Assembly: GCA_017469945.1 (NCBI GenBank)
Contig: JAFUFI010000022.1
Coordinates: 1-63,852, forward strand
DNA length: 63,852 nt
Source of the DNA: Lachnospiraceae bacterium
Lineage (GTDB): Bacteria > Bacillota > Clostridia > Lachnospirales > Lachnospiraceae
Direction of reading: 5' to 3'
The notes beneath the pieces are model-generated. The model made no database searches. It was not told the origin of the DNA and was given only the letters and a program-made list of their open reading frames with translations. The position numbers were made by a program, and so were the translations under genes. Positions 14,847 to 23,513 of the stretch are shown piece by piece. How positions within the stretch are numbered: the stretch's first letter is position 1; each line of letters opens with the position of its first letter.

Positions 14847-16577
14847 ATGCATAACAAAAAAACTATACTGACGGCAGCTCTATTGGGGATGGCCCTGCTT
14901 CTTTCCGCCTGCTCAAAAATGACACAGGGGGACGGGGTTGGAGGGTCATTATCAGACAGCTCGCCCCAAAGTCAGACAATGACACAGGGGGACGGGGTTG
15001 GGGGGTCACTATCAGGCGGCGAAAACGCCGGCTCCGACAGTGCATCTTTCTTCCCTTACGGAGAGGTATTTTACGACGGAAGAATGATCATGGGCGGACT
15101 CGAAGAACCCGCCGAAAGGCTCGATCCCGCCGAGATTTACGCAAACGTAACCTACACTCCCCAGATGTTTTACGGGGATTACAGGTTAAACCATAAAAAT
15201 GACGGCATTCAGACTGCGTATGCTTCAAGAGAGTTTTTAAACAGCTGTAAGTGGGTAAAGGGCGATCAAATATCTGACTCCTTATCCGGAAAAATCATCT
15301 CTTCGATCCCCTATAGGATCGTGGCCGGAAATGCGGAGCTGGACAACGCTCTTATTACAGATACAAACTACAACTGGTGCCAGATTTACTTCGCGGTATC
15401 GGGCGACGAGAGAGAAGGTGTCTACCTCGATGCGGCTTATACCATCGAGGGAAAAGATATAATCTTTACTCCCGTATCGAGCTGGAGCTTCGACGAGACA
15501 ACCGGGGAGCTTAGTTACAAATTCGAAGAAAAACAGGTTAAATATAGCTTTGAATTTTGCGGTCCGAAGATTACTCTTTCAACAGAGGACGCAAGCTATA
15601 CCCTTATCGAGAGAGATTTCACAAGCTGGAAGAGCTACGTGACCGAGGAGAGCCTATCCGTTGAGAGCAGTCTTTCCGAGAATTCAAGAAAAGTTGACGA
15701 CATTGTCGGAATTGATATCACGGTTCAGGTGGATGCAAACGGAAAACTTAATCCCAAAAAGTCCAACTTCACTTTAAAAACAGAATCAAACGGTCAGACA
15801 AAGAACTGTAACGGCTGCGCTAAATGGGACGAGGACGGACTCTTTACCTTCTCCTACACGGACCAAAACGGCGAGACAAAGATCCATCAGATGGTTATGT
15901 TTTACTGCGGCTTTGACGGAATAATCCTTTCCGACGGAAAGAAAAACTACTACTATCTCAGCACATTTTTATCCGAGGCCAGCGTCGGACATTACACGAT
16001 CGAAGACCTTGGAGCAAATATTTCCGAAGAAGATGCGGCTGTTATCGAGACTCTTACTGATGAGGAAATCGAGGAGATCATCGAGACAAGAGACAATCTT
16101 TTGGAGGACTTCGAAAAAGCATTTTACGCAAACGGCATAGCTGCAAAAATTCAGGAAGAAACCGGAGAGATAGTCCTTGACTCTTCAATCCTTTTTGCAA
16201 CGGGAGATTCATCTCTTTCCGAGGATGGAAAGAAGGCATTAAATGCCTTTATTACAGCGTTTGTCAGCGTAATAGACGATTCAAAGTACAAAGGATTTAT
16301 CTCAAAGGTTGAGATCGGAGGACATACCGATACCCAGGGTGCTTACGATTATAACCTCGAGCTCTCCCAGGAAAGAGCGGATAATGTTAAGGCCTATTGC
16401 CTTACAGAGGCGGCGCTTTCTGACGAGATGAAGAATGAGCTTTCGAGCATTCTTATCCCCGTTGGTTACTCCTACGACAAGCCGGTTTATGATAAAAAAG
16501 GAGACGTCGATATGGACGCCTCCCGTAGAGTTGAATTTGTATTCTATATTAACTTAGGGGCTATAAGCGGTCAGTAG
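14847..16577 (+). CDS. OmpA-family lipoprotein with in-frame repeat insertion
   Basis: Lipobox LLSAC with Cys22 lipidated. Immediately after it, residues 25-36 and 45-56 are the same sequence, MTQGDGVGGSLS, encoded by two copies of a G-rich dispersed repeat exactly 60 bases apart. A long beta-rich middle (about 65-400) is not recognised. The C-terminal 120 residues are an OmpA/MotB-like peptidoglycan-binding domain (ILFATGDSSLSEDGKKAL, IGGHTDTQGAYDYNLELSQERADNVKAY). In a Gram-positive this would tether the protein from membrane to cell wall. 576 aa. The stop codon lies in the loop of its own terminator. Confidence 0.82.
   Translation: MHNKKTILTAALLGMALLLSACSKMTQGDGVGGSLSDSSPQSQTMTQGDGVGGSLSGGENAGSDSASFFPYGEVFYDGRMIMGGLEEPAERLDPAEIYANVTYTPQMFYGDYRLNHKNDGIQTAYASREFLNSCKWVKGDQISDSLSGKIISSIPYRIVAGNAELDNALITDTNYNWCQIYFAVSGDEREGVYLDAAYTIEGKDIIFTPVSSWSFDETTGELSYKFEEKQVKYSFEFCGPKITLSTEDASYTLIERDFTSWKSYVTEESLSVESSLSENSRKVDDIVGIDITVQVDANGKLNPKKSNFTLKTESNGQTKNCNGCAKWDEDGLFTFSYTDQNGETKIHQMVMFYCGFDGIILSDGKKNYYYLSTFLSEASVGHYTIEDLGANISEEDAAVIETLTDEEIEEIIETRDNLLEDFEKAFYANGIAAKIQEETGEIVLDSSILFATGDSSLSEDGKKALNAFITAFVSVIDDSKYKGFISKVEIGGHTDTQGAYDYNLELSQERADNVKAYCLTEAALSDEMKNELSSILIPVGYSYDKPVYDKKGDVDMDASRRVEFVFYINLGAISGQ
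14919..15008 (+). repeat. Two codon-aligned copies of the G-rich dispersed repeat
   Basis: Units start at 14919 and 14979. Each begins ATGACACAGGGGGACGGGG and closes with GTCA, so the ends are short inverted repeats. The period is 60 bases (20 codons), keeping the frame open. The same core recurs between genes at 21108. Confidence 0.88.
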
Positions 16578-16595
16578 ACTGCTTATAGCTTTTTT
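16560..16595 (+). terminator. Terminator overlapping the OmpA-like gene end
   Basis: Thirteen-pair stem with one G-T pair (16560-16572 with 16577-16589), four-base loop and six Ts. The gene's TAG stop occupies 16575-16577. Confidence 0.92.
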
Positions 16596-16628
16596 GCAGA
16601 AGAAACTGTCTGCGTACTGTTGCCGATT

Positions 16629-17378
16629 CTACTGAGTAATACTTACGTTAAATCCCTCAACGGTTCCGAATCTTTCAAGATTCGGGTCGTTGCCCTGATT
16701 CATCTTTTGAGCAATGACGTTATTCATCTCATTTTCAAAATTGGTAAGATTCTCGTTTTCCTGCTGAAGAGCTTTATTTCTTTCGTCCGTTATGCGCTGC
16801 TTTCGGGCATCTTCCTTGGCCCTGTCCGCCTTCTTGTTTTGATCGTCGGTAGCAGAATTGGCATCCGCCTTCTTAACGGTCTCTTTTGCGCTTGCCGCGT
16901 TTGAAACTTTCTCGGAAGCCTCATCTTCGGAAATCTGTTTCTTTAACTCCTCACGCTTTTCAATTTCTTTATCAAGGTCATTTCTGCTGATCTTGCCTTC
17001 TCTGTAGAGAACATCAAGCTGATCCTCCGAATAACCGGTAAGATCGGTTATCTCTTTTTCGGGCTCCTTTTGGAGGACGATTCCGTCATTTAATGCCTCC
17101 ATAGACTTTTCGCTTGCTCTTACGGTATCGCCGTCCTTTGACTTTGAGATAACTTTACCGACTGTTTCGTCGAGGGCTGCGGCCTTTTGCTGCTTTGCAA
17201 GGCGCTCTTTACGAGCCTCTTCGCTTTTTGCGTTTTCATTCTCTCGAGCTTTGCGAAGCTCTTCAGCCCTCTTGGCAGAGGCATCATCAGCTTTATCGGC
17301 TCTGCTTTGTCCGACCTTATAGGCATTGTTAATATTTTCTTCTCTTATGACCATCTTGGCCTGAATATCCATCGCCAT
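16629..17378 (-). CDS. Charged coiled-coil protein, function unknown
   Basis: 249-aa soluble protein without signal peptide, rich in Lys, Glu, Ala and Asp. Most of residues 15-75 and 120-225 should form helices or coiled coil. A short conserved-looking block LTGYSEDQLDVLYREGKIS sits near 103-121 and a separate C-terminal tail, NLERFGTVEGFNVSITQ, ends the protein. I do not recognise a family. AGGAGG lies seven bases before the ATG. It has its own promoter and follows the polyphosphate-polymerase operon on the same strand. A structural or adaptor role is possible. Confidence 0.75.
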   Translation of the reverse strand: MAMDIQAKMVIREENINNAYKVGQSRADKADDASAKRAEELRKARENENAKSEEARKERLAKQQKAAALDETVGKVISKSKDGDTVRASEKSMEALNDGIVLQKEPEKEITDLTGYSEDQLDVLYREGKISRNDLDKEIEKREELKKQISEDEASEKVSNAASAKETVKKADANSATDDQNKKADRAKEDARKQRITDERNKALQQENENLTNFENEMNNVIAQKMNQGNDPNLERFGTVEGFNVSITQ

Positions 17379-17439
17379 ATAGACACCTCCTGTCGTTATT
17401 ATCTGGCAATTTGCAAAATTTACAGACTATTACACTTAT

Positions 17440-17469
17440 ATTGTAGACGCTCCGAGAGGAAGATGTCAA
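17440..17469 (-). promoter_or_regulatory. Promoter of the coiled-coil gene
   Basis: On the minus strand TTGACA (17469-17464) and TACAAT (17445-17440) with an 18-base spacer, about 60 bases before the start codon. Confidence 0.75.
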
Positions 17470-17483
17470 GGATATTCTGTTAT

Positions 17484-19448
17484 TTATAAATTTGTATCAT
17501 CAGAGGCTTGGCTGCCGTTAGATGCATTGCCCGGAGCCTGACCACCGGGGGCCTGACCACCGAAGCCGCCGCGTCCGCCGCGCATCTCACCGTTAAATTC
17601 TGATCCGTCGGGAGCTTGTCCGTCCGGCATCTGTCCGTTAAAACCTGATCCGTCCGGAGCCTGTCCGTCAGGCATCTGAGTTCCGTCGGGAGCCTGGCCA
17701 TCAGGCATCTGTGTTCCATCCGGCGCCTGACCGCCGAAACCTCCGCGTCCGCCGCCGAAGCCTTCGCGGCCGCCACCCATGTTGCCTCCGCCGCCGAAGC
17801 CGCCTCCAAATCCGGTTCCCGAGCCGTAGATGTTATTTCCGTCCATAGAAATCTCTACAGATTCCGACCCTACTGAAAGAGAAAGCGTATCATCGTCTGA
17901 AATATCAGGTGTGGAAATAAGTACCGAATTTCCCTGCTTCGAAGCTGTTACGGAAACTAAAACATTTCCTTCGGAGTCTGTAAGGGAGATGGCATCGCCT
18001 GACTTATAAGTAACGGAATTTACAAGTATTGATCCCTGAGAAGCGCTGTTAAAGTTCATCGCCATACCGCTTGATCCGAGAGCTATAAATGTTCCTCCGG
18101 TTATCGATCCTTCTCCGTCGTAATCAAGAGCTCCGTTTCCGGCACTTACCGGTCCGTCAACAAGAGTATAACCTCCGGTTACGTATATAGAACCATTGGA
18201 ATCGACACCGTCACCTTCGGAATTAATGTAAATCTTTCCGCCGCTGATCTCTATATAGCTGGAGCTTGAAGAAGAGAATGTATCTCCGCCCATGGGTCCG
18301 AAGCCACTTCCGTCGTTTCCGCCTGCAGCGTTGATTCCGTCATCGGTAGCCTTTACATTAATTTCTCCGCCTGTGATAAGTACAACGGTTCCTTCGATTC
18401 CCTCGTAGCAGGAGCTGACGTTTATTTTTCCGCCGCTGATGATGGTAGTGCCGTCGCTGTGAACCGCATCATCGTCAGATGTGATATCAAAGCTTCCGCT
18501 TTCAATCTGAACTGTTCCGGATCCATCGATCGCATCGCTGCCGGAGTTTAAGGTAAAGGTTCCGCCGCTTATATAAACATATCCAAGACTGTCATCCTCA
18601 TCATTGGAAGCGTGTATACAATCGGTAGAAGCCGTAATATCAAAGGTTCCGCCACAGATTCTTACGCTGTCCTTTCCGTTAATACCGGAAGAGGAAGCGG
18701 TAATATTGTAATATCCGTCGGTTACTTTAAGGTCGTCCTTGCTGACGATTCCGTGTCCGAAATCATTCACGATAGTAAGGCTGCCGCTTCCGTTAAGTAC
18801 GAGATCGTCCTTGGAGTAGATGACTGCATCGATGTTGTTGTCATCTATTGCTACATATTCGCCCGCAGTTGTTAATGCGTTCTCTGTTCCATCCGCGAGA
18901 GTGATAAATACTTTGTCAGCATTCTTCACATATATAGCCGCCGAAGAATCATTTGAGATATTTGCTCCCTTAAGTACGAGCTGAACTTTAGCTCCGTCTG
19001 CATCAACTACAATCTGTCCGTCCGAAAGAGTACCCGAGATTTCATAGATTCCTTCTTCAGAAATTGTTACGGTTGATCCGTCTACGGATACACCCTTGCC
19101 GGAAGATGTAATTCCATTGTCCGAAAGCGAAATGCTTACTGCTTCCGAAGCGTCGTAGGAAGGATCAAGATCTCTTTCCGTAAAAAACTCCGAAGAATCA
19201 AGAGAACTTGATGCATAAAACTTACTTTCCCCCGAAAGAATCTCTGCTGAGGATTCCGCTGAAGAACCAACGGTTACATCTGCGCTTCCTGCGTTAGCGG
19301 AAGATTCAGAGCTTCCGTTAGTGCTTCCCGAAGAGCTTGTACCTGTGCTTGTTCCCGTGCTGCAAGCCGCCAAAGATACGGCGATCATTCCTGTTAAAAC
19401 TACTGAAACTGCTTTTTTAATATTTTCACTTAATTTATTATAATTCAT
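17484..19448 (-). CDS. Secreted beta-helix carbohydrate-binding lipoprotein (Cthe_2159-like)
   Basis: Lipobox SLAAC with Cys29 lipidated, then a Ser/Thr/Gly linker. Residues about 85-500 form a repeating SGG-x-ITVKA-type beta-helix with many Asp-rich turns (VITGGEINVKATDDGINAAGG and similar), matching the polygalacturonic-acid-binding family of Clostridium thermocellum Cthe_2159 (DUF4353). The last 110 residues are a Gly-rich then PDGQAPDGTQM-type repeat tail, probably surface-exposed and disordered. 654 aa. It overlaps the DUF4956 gene by 11 bases and ends an operon with a VTC polymerase. Whether it binds polysaccharide, polyphosphate or calcium here is not known. Confidence 0.8.
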   Translation of the reverse strand: MNYNKLSENIKKAVSVVLTGMIAVSLAACSTGTSTGTSSSGSTNGSSESSANAGSADVTVGSSAESSAEILSGESKFYASSSLDSSEFFTERDLDPSYDASEAVSISLSDNGITSSGKGVSVDGSTVTISEEGIYEISGTLSDGQIVVDADGAKVQLVLKGANISNDSSAAIYVKNADKVFITLADGTENALTTAGEYVAIDDNNIDAVIYSKDDLVLNGSGSLTIVNDFGHGIVSKDDLKVTDGYYNITASSSGINGKDSVRICGGTFDITASTDCIHASNDEDDSLGYVYISGGTFTLNSGSDAIDGSGTVQIESGSFDITSDDDAVHSDGTTIISGGKINVSSCYEGIEGTVVLITGGEINVKATDDGINAAGGNDGSGFGPMGGDTFSSSSSSYIEISGGKIYINSEGDGVDSNGSIYVTGGYTLVDGPVSAGNGALDYDGEGSITGGTFIALGSSGMAMNFNSASQGSILVNSVTYKSGDAISLTDSEGNVLVSVTASKQGNSVLISTPDISDDDTLSLSVGSESVEISMDGNNIYGSGTGFGGGFGGGGNMGGGREGFGGGRGGFGGQAPDGTQMPDGQAPDGTQMPDGQAPDGSGFNGQMPDGQAPDGSEFNGEMRGGRGGFGGQAPGGQAPGNASNGSQASDDTNL

Positions 19449-20124
19449 TTATAGCCACCTCCTGTGTATCCATGCTGACCTCGAGATTTCCGTTACGGGT
19501 TCTGAGCATATCGATAAATTCTTTTTCCGAAGCATCCTCTTTTAAAGCTACGCTGTATCTGAGCTTGAAAAGGCTGCCCATATTGCTGGTCTTTACTGAG
19601 ATAAGCTCTGCTTCATCGGTGAAGTCCTTCAAAATATCAGTAAAAGCTTCTGTATAGTTAAGATCCTCCGGAATCGTAATTCTAAGGTTCTTTCTTGACT
19701 CATCAGTTGTTCCCTTAAACTTAAGATAAGTAAGAAGAGTCATAATTACTGCAAGAACTACGGTAAATACTGCTGCGTATGCGAGATATCCCATACCTGC
19801 GATAAGTCCTGCGCCCATAGCGATAAAGATCGTTGAAATCTCTCTTGCAGAGCCCGGTGCCGAACGGAATCTTACGAGGCTGAAAGCTCCGGCTACAGCA
19901 ACTCCGGCGCCGACATTTCCGTTGACCATCATAATTACGACGCAGACGATGGCGGGCATGATCGCAACCGAGATGAGAAAACTCTTTGTTGCCTTGTTCC
20001 TAAGGCTGTAGAGCCATGCAAGAAAAACTCCGATGATAAGGGAAACTCCGATGCAAACTATAAACTCCATAAAAGGGATTGTTTCCGCTGTGGTGTCAAA
20101 AATACTGTTAAAAATATTGCTCAT
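19438..20124 (-). CDS. DUF4956 membrane protein
   Basis: 228 aa with four or so helices in the first 140 residues (FIVCIGVSLIIGVFLAWLY, FLISVAIMPAIVCVVIMMV, IFIAMGAGLIAGMGYLAYAAVF and following), including the conserved loop AFSLVRFRSAPGSAREI, rich in Arg and facing the membrane interface. The C-terminal 85 residues look like a small soluble alpha/beta domain. DUF4956 proteins are repeatedly found next to VTC polymerases, so a channel or membrane anchor for the polymer is a reasonable guess but unproven. Confidence 0.85.
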   Translation of the reverse strand: MSNIFNSIFDTTAETIPFMEFIVCIGVSLIIGVFLAWLYSLRNKATKSFLISVAIMPAIVCVVIMMVNGNVGAGVAVAGAFSLVRFRSAPGSAREISTIFIAMGAGLIAGMGYLAYAAVFTVVLAVIMTLLTYLKFKGTTDESRKNLRITIPEDLNYTEAFTDILKDFTDEAELISVKTSNMGSLFKLRYSVALKEDASEKEFIDMLRTRNGNLEVSMDTQEVAINEL

Positions 20125-20149
20125 TATTATTTTCCTCCAAATTTAAACG

Positions 20150-20971
20150 TTAGATACATGCTTTGAATTCATACAGATTCTTTTCAAAAAGAACCTGCTT
20201 TGTGGGCTCGGGAAGGTTACCTGCAAGCCCGCTGTCAAGTAAATAGGCTGTTCCGTACTTTGAAAATGATGTTTCGTAGATTCTGTTATCGGTTAAGATC
20301 TTTACGAACCAGGCGGGCATTGCCGCTCCGACCTTGACTTCCATAAGTACATAGTTTTTATCAAGTAGCCTGTTTCCGTAATAACCTTTGTCCAGTCTTA
20401 AGTCATCTGTTCTCCATCTGATGTTGTCGTCGAATGTAATACGGAACTCATGATCGTCAGCGGCGTAAAATGCATCTCTTTCATACTGAAGCATCATAGC
20501 CGGGCGGATGCCTTTATAATACTGTACAAAATACTCGATTTCTTTTACGATCTGTTCTTTTGAAGAACCTGCTTTCAATCTTTCTCTGAAGCTTTTGAGA
20601 AGGAATCTCTTAGCTTCGGGAGTACCGGAAAATGATTCAGGAAGGAATGCTCTCGACTGGGGCAGGAGCATTGAGACTCTTCTTTTGTAAACAATGCCGT
20701 CGTACTTCTTCTTGATCTCGACAAAAACCTGAGAATCGTCACTCGCTATACCGTAGCTGCGAAGCCTTAATTTTTCCTTATACATAGGTTTATCGAGGCT
20801 CCTTCTTGCAAGGATTGAATTCGGAGTGTCGTAGTAGAGGGATTGGATCTGGCTTCTGCCGTGTTCGTCCATGATCATATAAGGTGCCATCGCTTCAAGT
20901 ACTCTGCGCTGTTGCTGCCTTGTTAAGATGTACTTAACTTCATATCTTTTAAATATTGTTTGATCGCCCAT
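20150..20971 (-). CDS. VTC-domain polyphosphate polymerase-like protein
   Basis: Single VTC catalytic domain, the tunnel-shaped fold that in yeast Vtc4 makes polyphosphate from ATP. The basic residues that line the tunnel are all present in order: Lys8/Arg9 and Glu11/Lys13 in FKRYEVKY, Arg69 and Arg71 in KLRLRSYG, Lys87-89 in EIKKKYDG, Arg165 in QYERDAF, Arg177, Glu211 in LMEVKV and Lys238 in SKYGTAY. 273 aa, no SPX or membrane segment of its own. It is first in an operon with DUF4956 and the beta-helix lipoprotein. GAGG precedes the start. Product and direction of transport are not shown by sequence. Confidence 0.88.
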   Translation of the reverse strand: MGDQTIFKRYEVKYILTRQQQRRVLEAMAPYMIMDEHGRSQIQSLYYDTPNSILARRSLDKPMYKEKLRLRSYGIASDDSQVFVEIKKKYDGIVYKRRVSMLLPQSRAFLPESFSGTPEAKRFLLKSFRERLKAGSSKEQIVKEIEYFVQYYKGIRPAMMLQYERDAFYAADDHEFRITFDDNIRWRTDDLRLDKGYYGNRLLDKNYVLMEVKVGAAMPAWFVKILTDNRIYETSFSKYGTAYLLDSGLAGNLPEPTKQVLFEKNLYEFKACI

Positions 20972-21107
20972 ATTTTTTCCTCATCTTCCTAAAAGTAAAA
21001 AATGTGATTTCTGAATTGTTTCAAAAGCGTTCTTTGCTTTTGTTAGGTATAGATTAACGGGAATTTGTGAACATTCTGTGTGAGAAAATTGTAAAATTTG
21101 CGAAAAA

Positions 21108-21183
21108 ATGACACAGGGGGACGGGGTTGGGGGTTCATTTTTTTAAACGAAAAATGACCCCCGGGGACAGGCACGGGGGTCAT
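21108..21183. repeat. G-rich REP-like repeat pair
   Basis: Unit A (21108-21138) starts ATGACACAGGGGGACGGGG and is nearly the same as the copies inside the OmpA-like gene. Unit B (21154-21183) is a hairpin of ATGACCCCC and GGGGGTCAT around GGGGACAGG. The two can also pair with each other (GGGGGTTCATTTTT with AAAAATGACCCCC). It lies between a GH26 gene and the VTC operon, both on the minus strand. Confidence 0.85.
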
Positions 21184-21219
21184 AAAATAGTAGATATTTA
21201 GGTAGATTTTAAATGGAAA

Positions 21220-22611
21220 TTATGAAAAACTCTTTACAGCTTCCGCCTGATGCTTTGCGAAAATACTTCTCTCATCATTATAGTAGCGGATGAAATCGTC
21301 CATCATTTCGTGGCCGAAAAGGGTGCCGTCTTCATTTGCTGAATCCACATAAGGCGTATAGTAAGTGCCGTACTTTGAGAAGTTTGCCCAAAGCAGGAAG
21401 TAGGAAGCCTTGGACTTTGACGCGTAGTCAAGAATATCGCTGTGCCAGTGCATATTCAGGTTCCCTGTCAGATGTATTGAGGTCGCATGGCAGTCTTCGT
21501 CGGGACGCTTGCTGGCAAGACCGGTCTCTGTAACAGCCATAAGCTTTTTGTGAGCAGCGGAGAATTCATCCAGTATAGCCAGCTGACTTTTAAATCTTTC
21601 AAAGAAGACATCGCCTTCGCCGTCCTCCGTTTCAGGGTCGTACATATCAACGCCTACGAGGTCGACAAGGTCATCGCCGGGAAACCGCTCCCCGTACTCT
21701 TTGGCGTCCTTATTTTCGCTTCCCGGGCTGTAGGCGTAGAGGAGATTATGAACTCCTTTTGTATCCCTTAGATACTCGACAATATAGCGCCAGAGAGCTT
21801 TAAATTCATCGGGCGAGCAGTGGTCTGCGCCCCACCAAAACCAGCTTCCCGTATTTTCGTGAAGCGGTCTGAAAAAGAAAGGCTTCTCGACAGCCTTCGC
21901 AAACATAGCGACGATATCAAGGTATCTTGTAAATGCGTCGTTTGCTTTTCCGCCGGGCATTACCTCGAGTACTACTTTTCCTTCGCAGCGGTTAGGTGTA
22001 TATTCTTTATAATTGTACTTCGCAATGGCGGGAGATACGCCTTCAACGTAGCCTTCTCGGATTTTGCTGAATAAAAAGTTTGGCATATGAGCTGAAAGTG
22101 AAAAGACTCCGCCAAGCTCTATGGCGCGTCTTGCAAGGGCAGCAGCGGCATAAATATCTGCAACGGTTTTATCCAAAGATGCAGTATCAATCTTTTCGAG
22201 CGCTTTCCAGCCGGGGATGTCCGATGTATATTGCTTGTTAAGACGCTCCGCTGAGAACTCTACTCCCGTAAAGCTGAGGACATCGAAGGCCTGCAGCGCG
22301 GGATAGTCCCCCGTAAGGTCGAAAGTATCCGAATGAGAAGCATCACGGTCACCGGCCTTGCACTGGAGATTGTTTTCCTGCCCGAACATAACAAACTTAG
22401 AGCGTCCTATGGCATCCATATACTTGTAAAGACTTCTGACAGACGAGTCACAATTCTTATCGACGGTTGTAAATTCGTCATCTGAGAGCAGTTTTACTGT
22501 CTCGGTCCCGGAGGCGCATGTAACGGTTAGAACGCCGGCTTTTTCATCAAAAACTACTTTATTATTGTTTAAAGGAAGAACTTTTGAATTAACGTATGCG
22601 TCTTTTATCAT
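21220..22611 (-). CDS. Glycoside hydrolase family 26 (beta-mannanase-like)
   Basis: Retaining hydrolase. The acid/base Glu252 lies in RPLHENTGSWFWWG, the clear GH26 signature, and the nucleophile Glu362 in AVTETGL. YSPGS and GVDMYDP between them are family features. An N-terminal 60-residue extension is unassigned. No signal peptide is present, so it works on imported mannan or related oligosaccharides in the cytosol. 463 aa. Divergent from the arginase-like gene. Many GH26 enzymes are mannanases; a related beta-glycan specificity cannot be excluded. Confidence 0.88.
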   Translation of the reverse strand: MIKDAYVNSKVLPLNNNKVVFDEKAGVLTVTCASGTETVKLLSDDEFTTVDKNCDSSVRSLYKYMDAIGRSKFVMFGQENNLQCKAGDRDASHSDTFDLTGDYPALQAFDVLSFTGVEFSAERLNKQYTSDIPGWKALEKIDTASLDKTVADIYAAAALARRAIELGGVFSLSAHMPNFLFSKIREGYVEGVSPAIAKYNYKEYTPNRCEGKVVLEVMPGGKANDAFTRYLDIVAMFAKAVEKPFFFRPLHENTGSWFWWGADHCSPDEFKALWRYIVEYLRDTKGVHNLLYAYSPGSENKDAKEYGERFPGDDLVDLVGVDMYDPETEDGEGDVFFERFKSQLAILDEFSAAHKKLMAVTETGLASKRPDEDCHATSIHLTGNLNMHWHSDILDYASKSKASYFLLWANFSKYGTYYTPYVDSANEDGTLFGHEMMDDFIRYYNDERSIFAKHQAEAVKSFS

Positions 22612-22661
22612 AGTAACCCTTTCTTTAAGCGTTGTTTTATCGTATAGTAACGTAATAAAAA

Positions 22662-23513
22662 GTGGAATTCAATAGGAATATTTTATATACTTATAACATG
22701 ATTTCAGAAAACATGAACAGAATCTTTAATTTCACAAATACATACGACCCGGAAAAATATGAGGATTTCAGCCTGATAGACTGCTCGGGGCTTAGCGGGA
22801 CCGATATGTACCTCGACGAAGAGGCACATAAAAAAATTTCACATCTTATAAAAGATAGCGCTCCCGGAAAACCTTACTCGGGAATCCATCTGATCGATTC
22901 GGGAAATTATCATTATATGACCCGGCTTTTTACGGAGTTTATTGACGAGCCCTATGACCTATTGTTTTTTGACAATCATACGGATATGAAGCCCGCGATG
23001 TTTGATATGTTAAGCTGCGGATCCTGGGCTGAAAACGTTTTAAAAAACGATCCGAATCTGGGAAAAATGTATATGATAGGTCCTCCGGAAAAAAGCATAT
23101 CAGAGCTCTCGGAGGATGTATTATCGAGCGAAAAGCTTGTGACCATATCTGCCAAGGAGCTTGAGAAGATGGCGCCGTCTGAGATATTCCAAAAGCTTGC
23201 GTGCGCTGCTCCGGAAGATGGCGAGGCACGAAGCAAAAACGGAGGAAGCGCTATAGCCCTATATATTTCAATTGACAAAGATGTCATATCTTCCGCTGAA
23301 ATAGAAACAAACTGGGACCAGGGAAGCCTGAGCCTGACAGTCCTTTTAAAAATATTGGAAGAAATCTGCAAAAACAGAAAAATATTAGGCGCTGATATCT
23401 GCGGGCTTTTGCCGGAAAGCGCAGTAAGAGGCCACGCAGAAGCCGGCGCGGTAAAGTATTCGCTTTCAGAGAGCGATTTAAGGATAATTGAGGTTTTGAA
23501 AAAATATGTCTGA
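22662..23513 (+). CDS. Arginase/agmatinase-family protein
   Basis: Ureohydrolase fold. DLLFFDNHTDMK (about residues 103-114) replaces the usual DAHxD metal motif, and ALYISIDKDVI matches the SxDxDxxDP motif, followed by WDQGSLS. The middle metal His typical of arginase is therefore only partly kept, and the reaction may differ or be lost. 283 aa from a GTG at 22662; an ATG at 22698 (MISENMNRIF) is an alternative, and neither has a strong ribosome site. It overlaps the downstream methyltransferase gene by eight bases. Confidence 0.7.
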   Translation: MEFNRNILYTYNMISENMNRIFNFTNTYDPEKYEDFSLIDCSGLSGTDMYLDEEAHKKISHLIKDSAPGKPYSGIHLIDSGNYHYMTRLFTEFIDEPYDLLFFDNHTDMKPAMFDMLSCGSWAENVLKNDPNLGKMYMIGPPEKSISELSEDVLSSEKLVTISAKELEKMAPSEIFQKLACAAPEDGEARSKNGGSAIALYISIDKDVISSAEIETNWDQGSLSLTVLLKILEEICKNRKILGADICGLLPESAVRGHAEAGAVKYSLSESDLRIIEVLKKYV

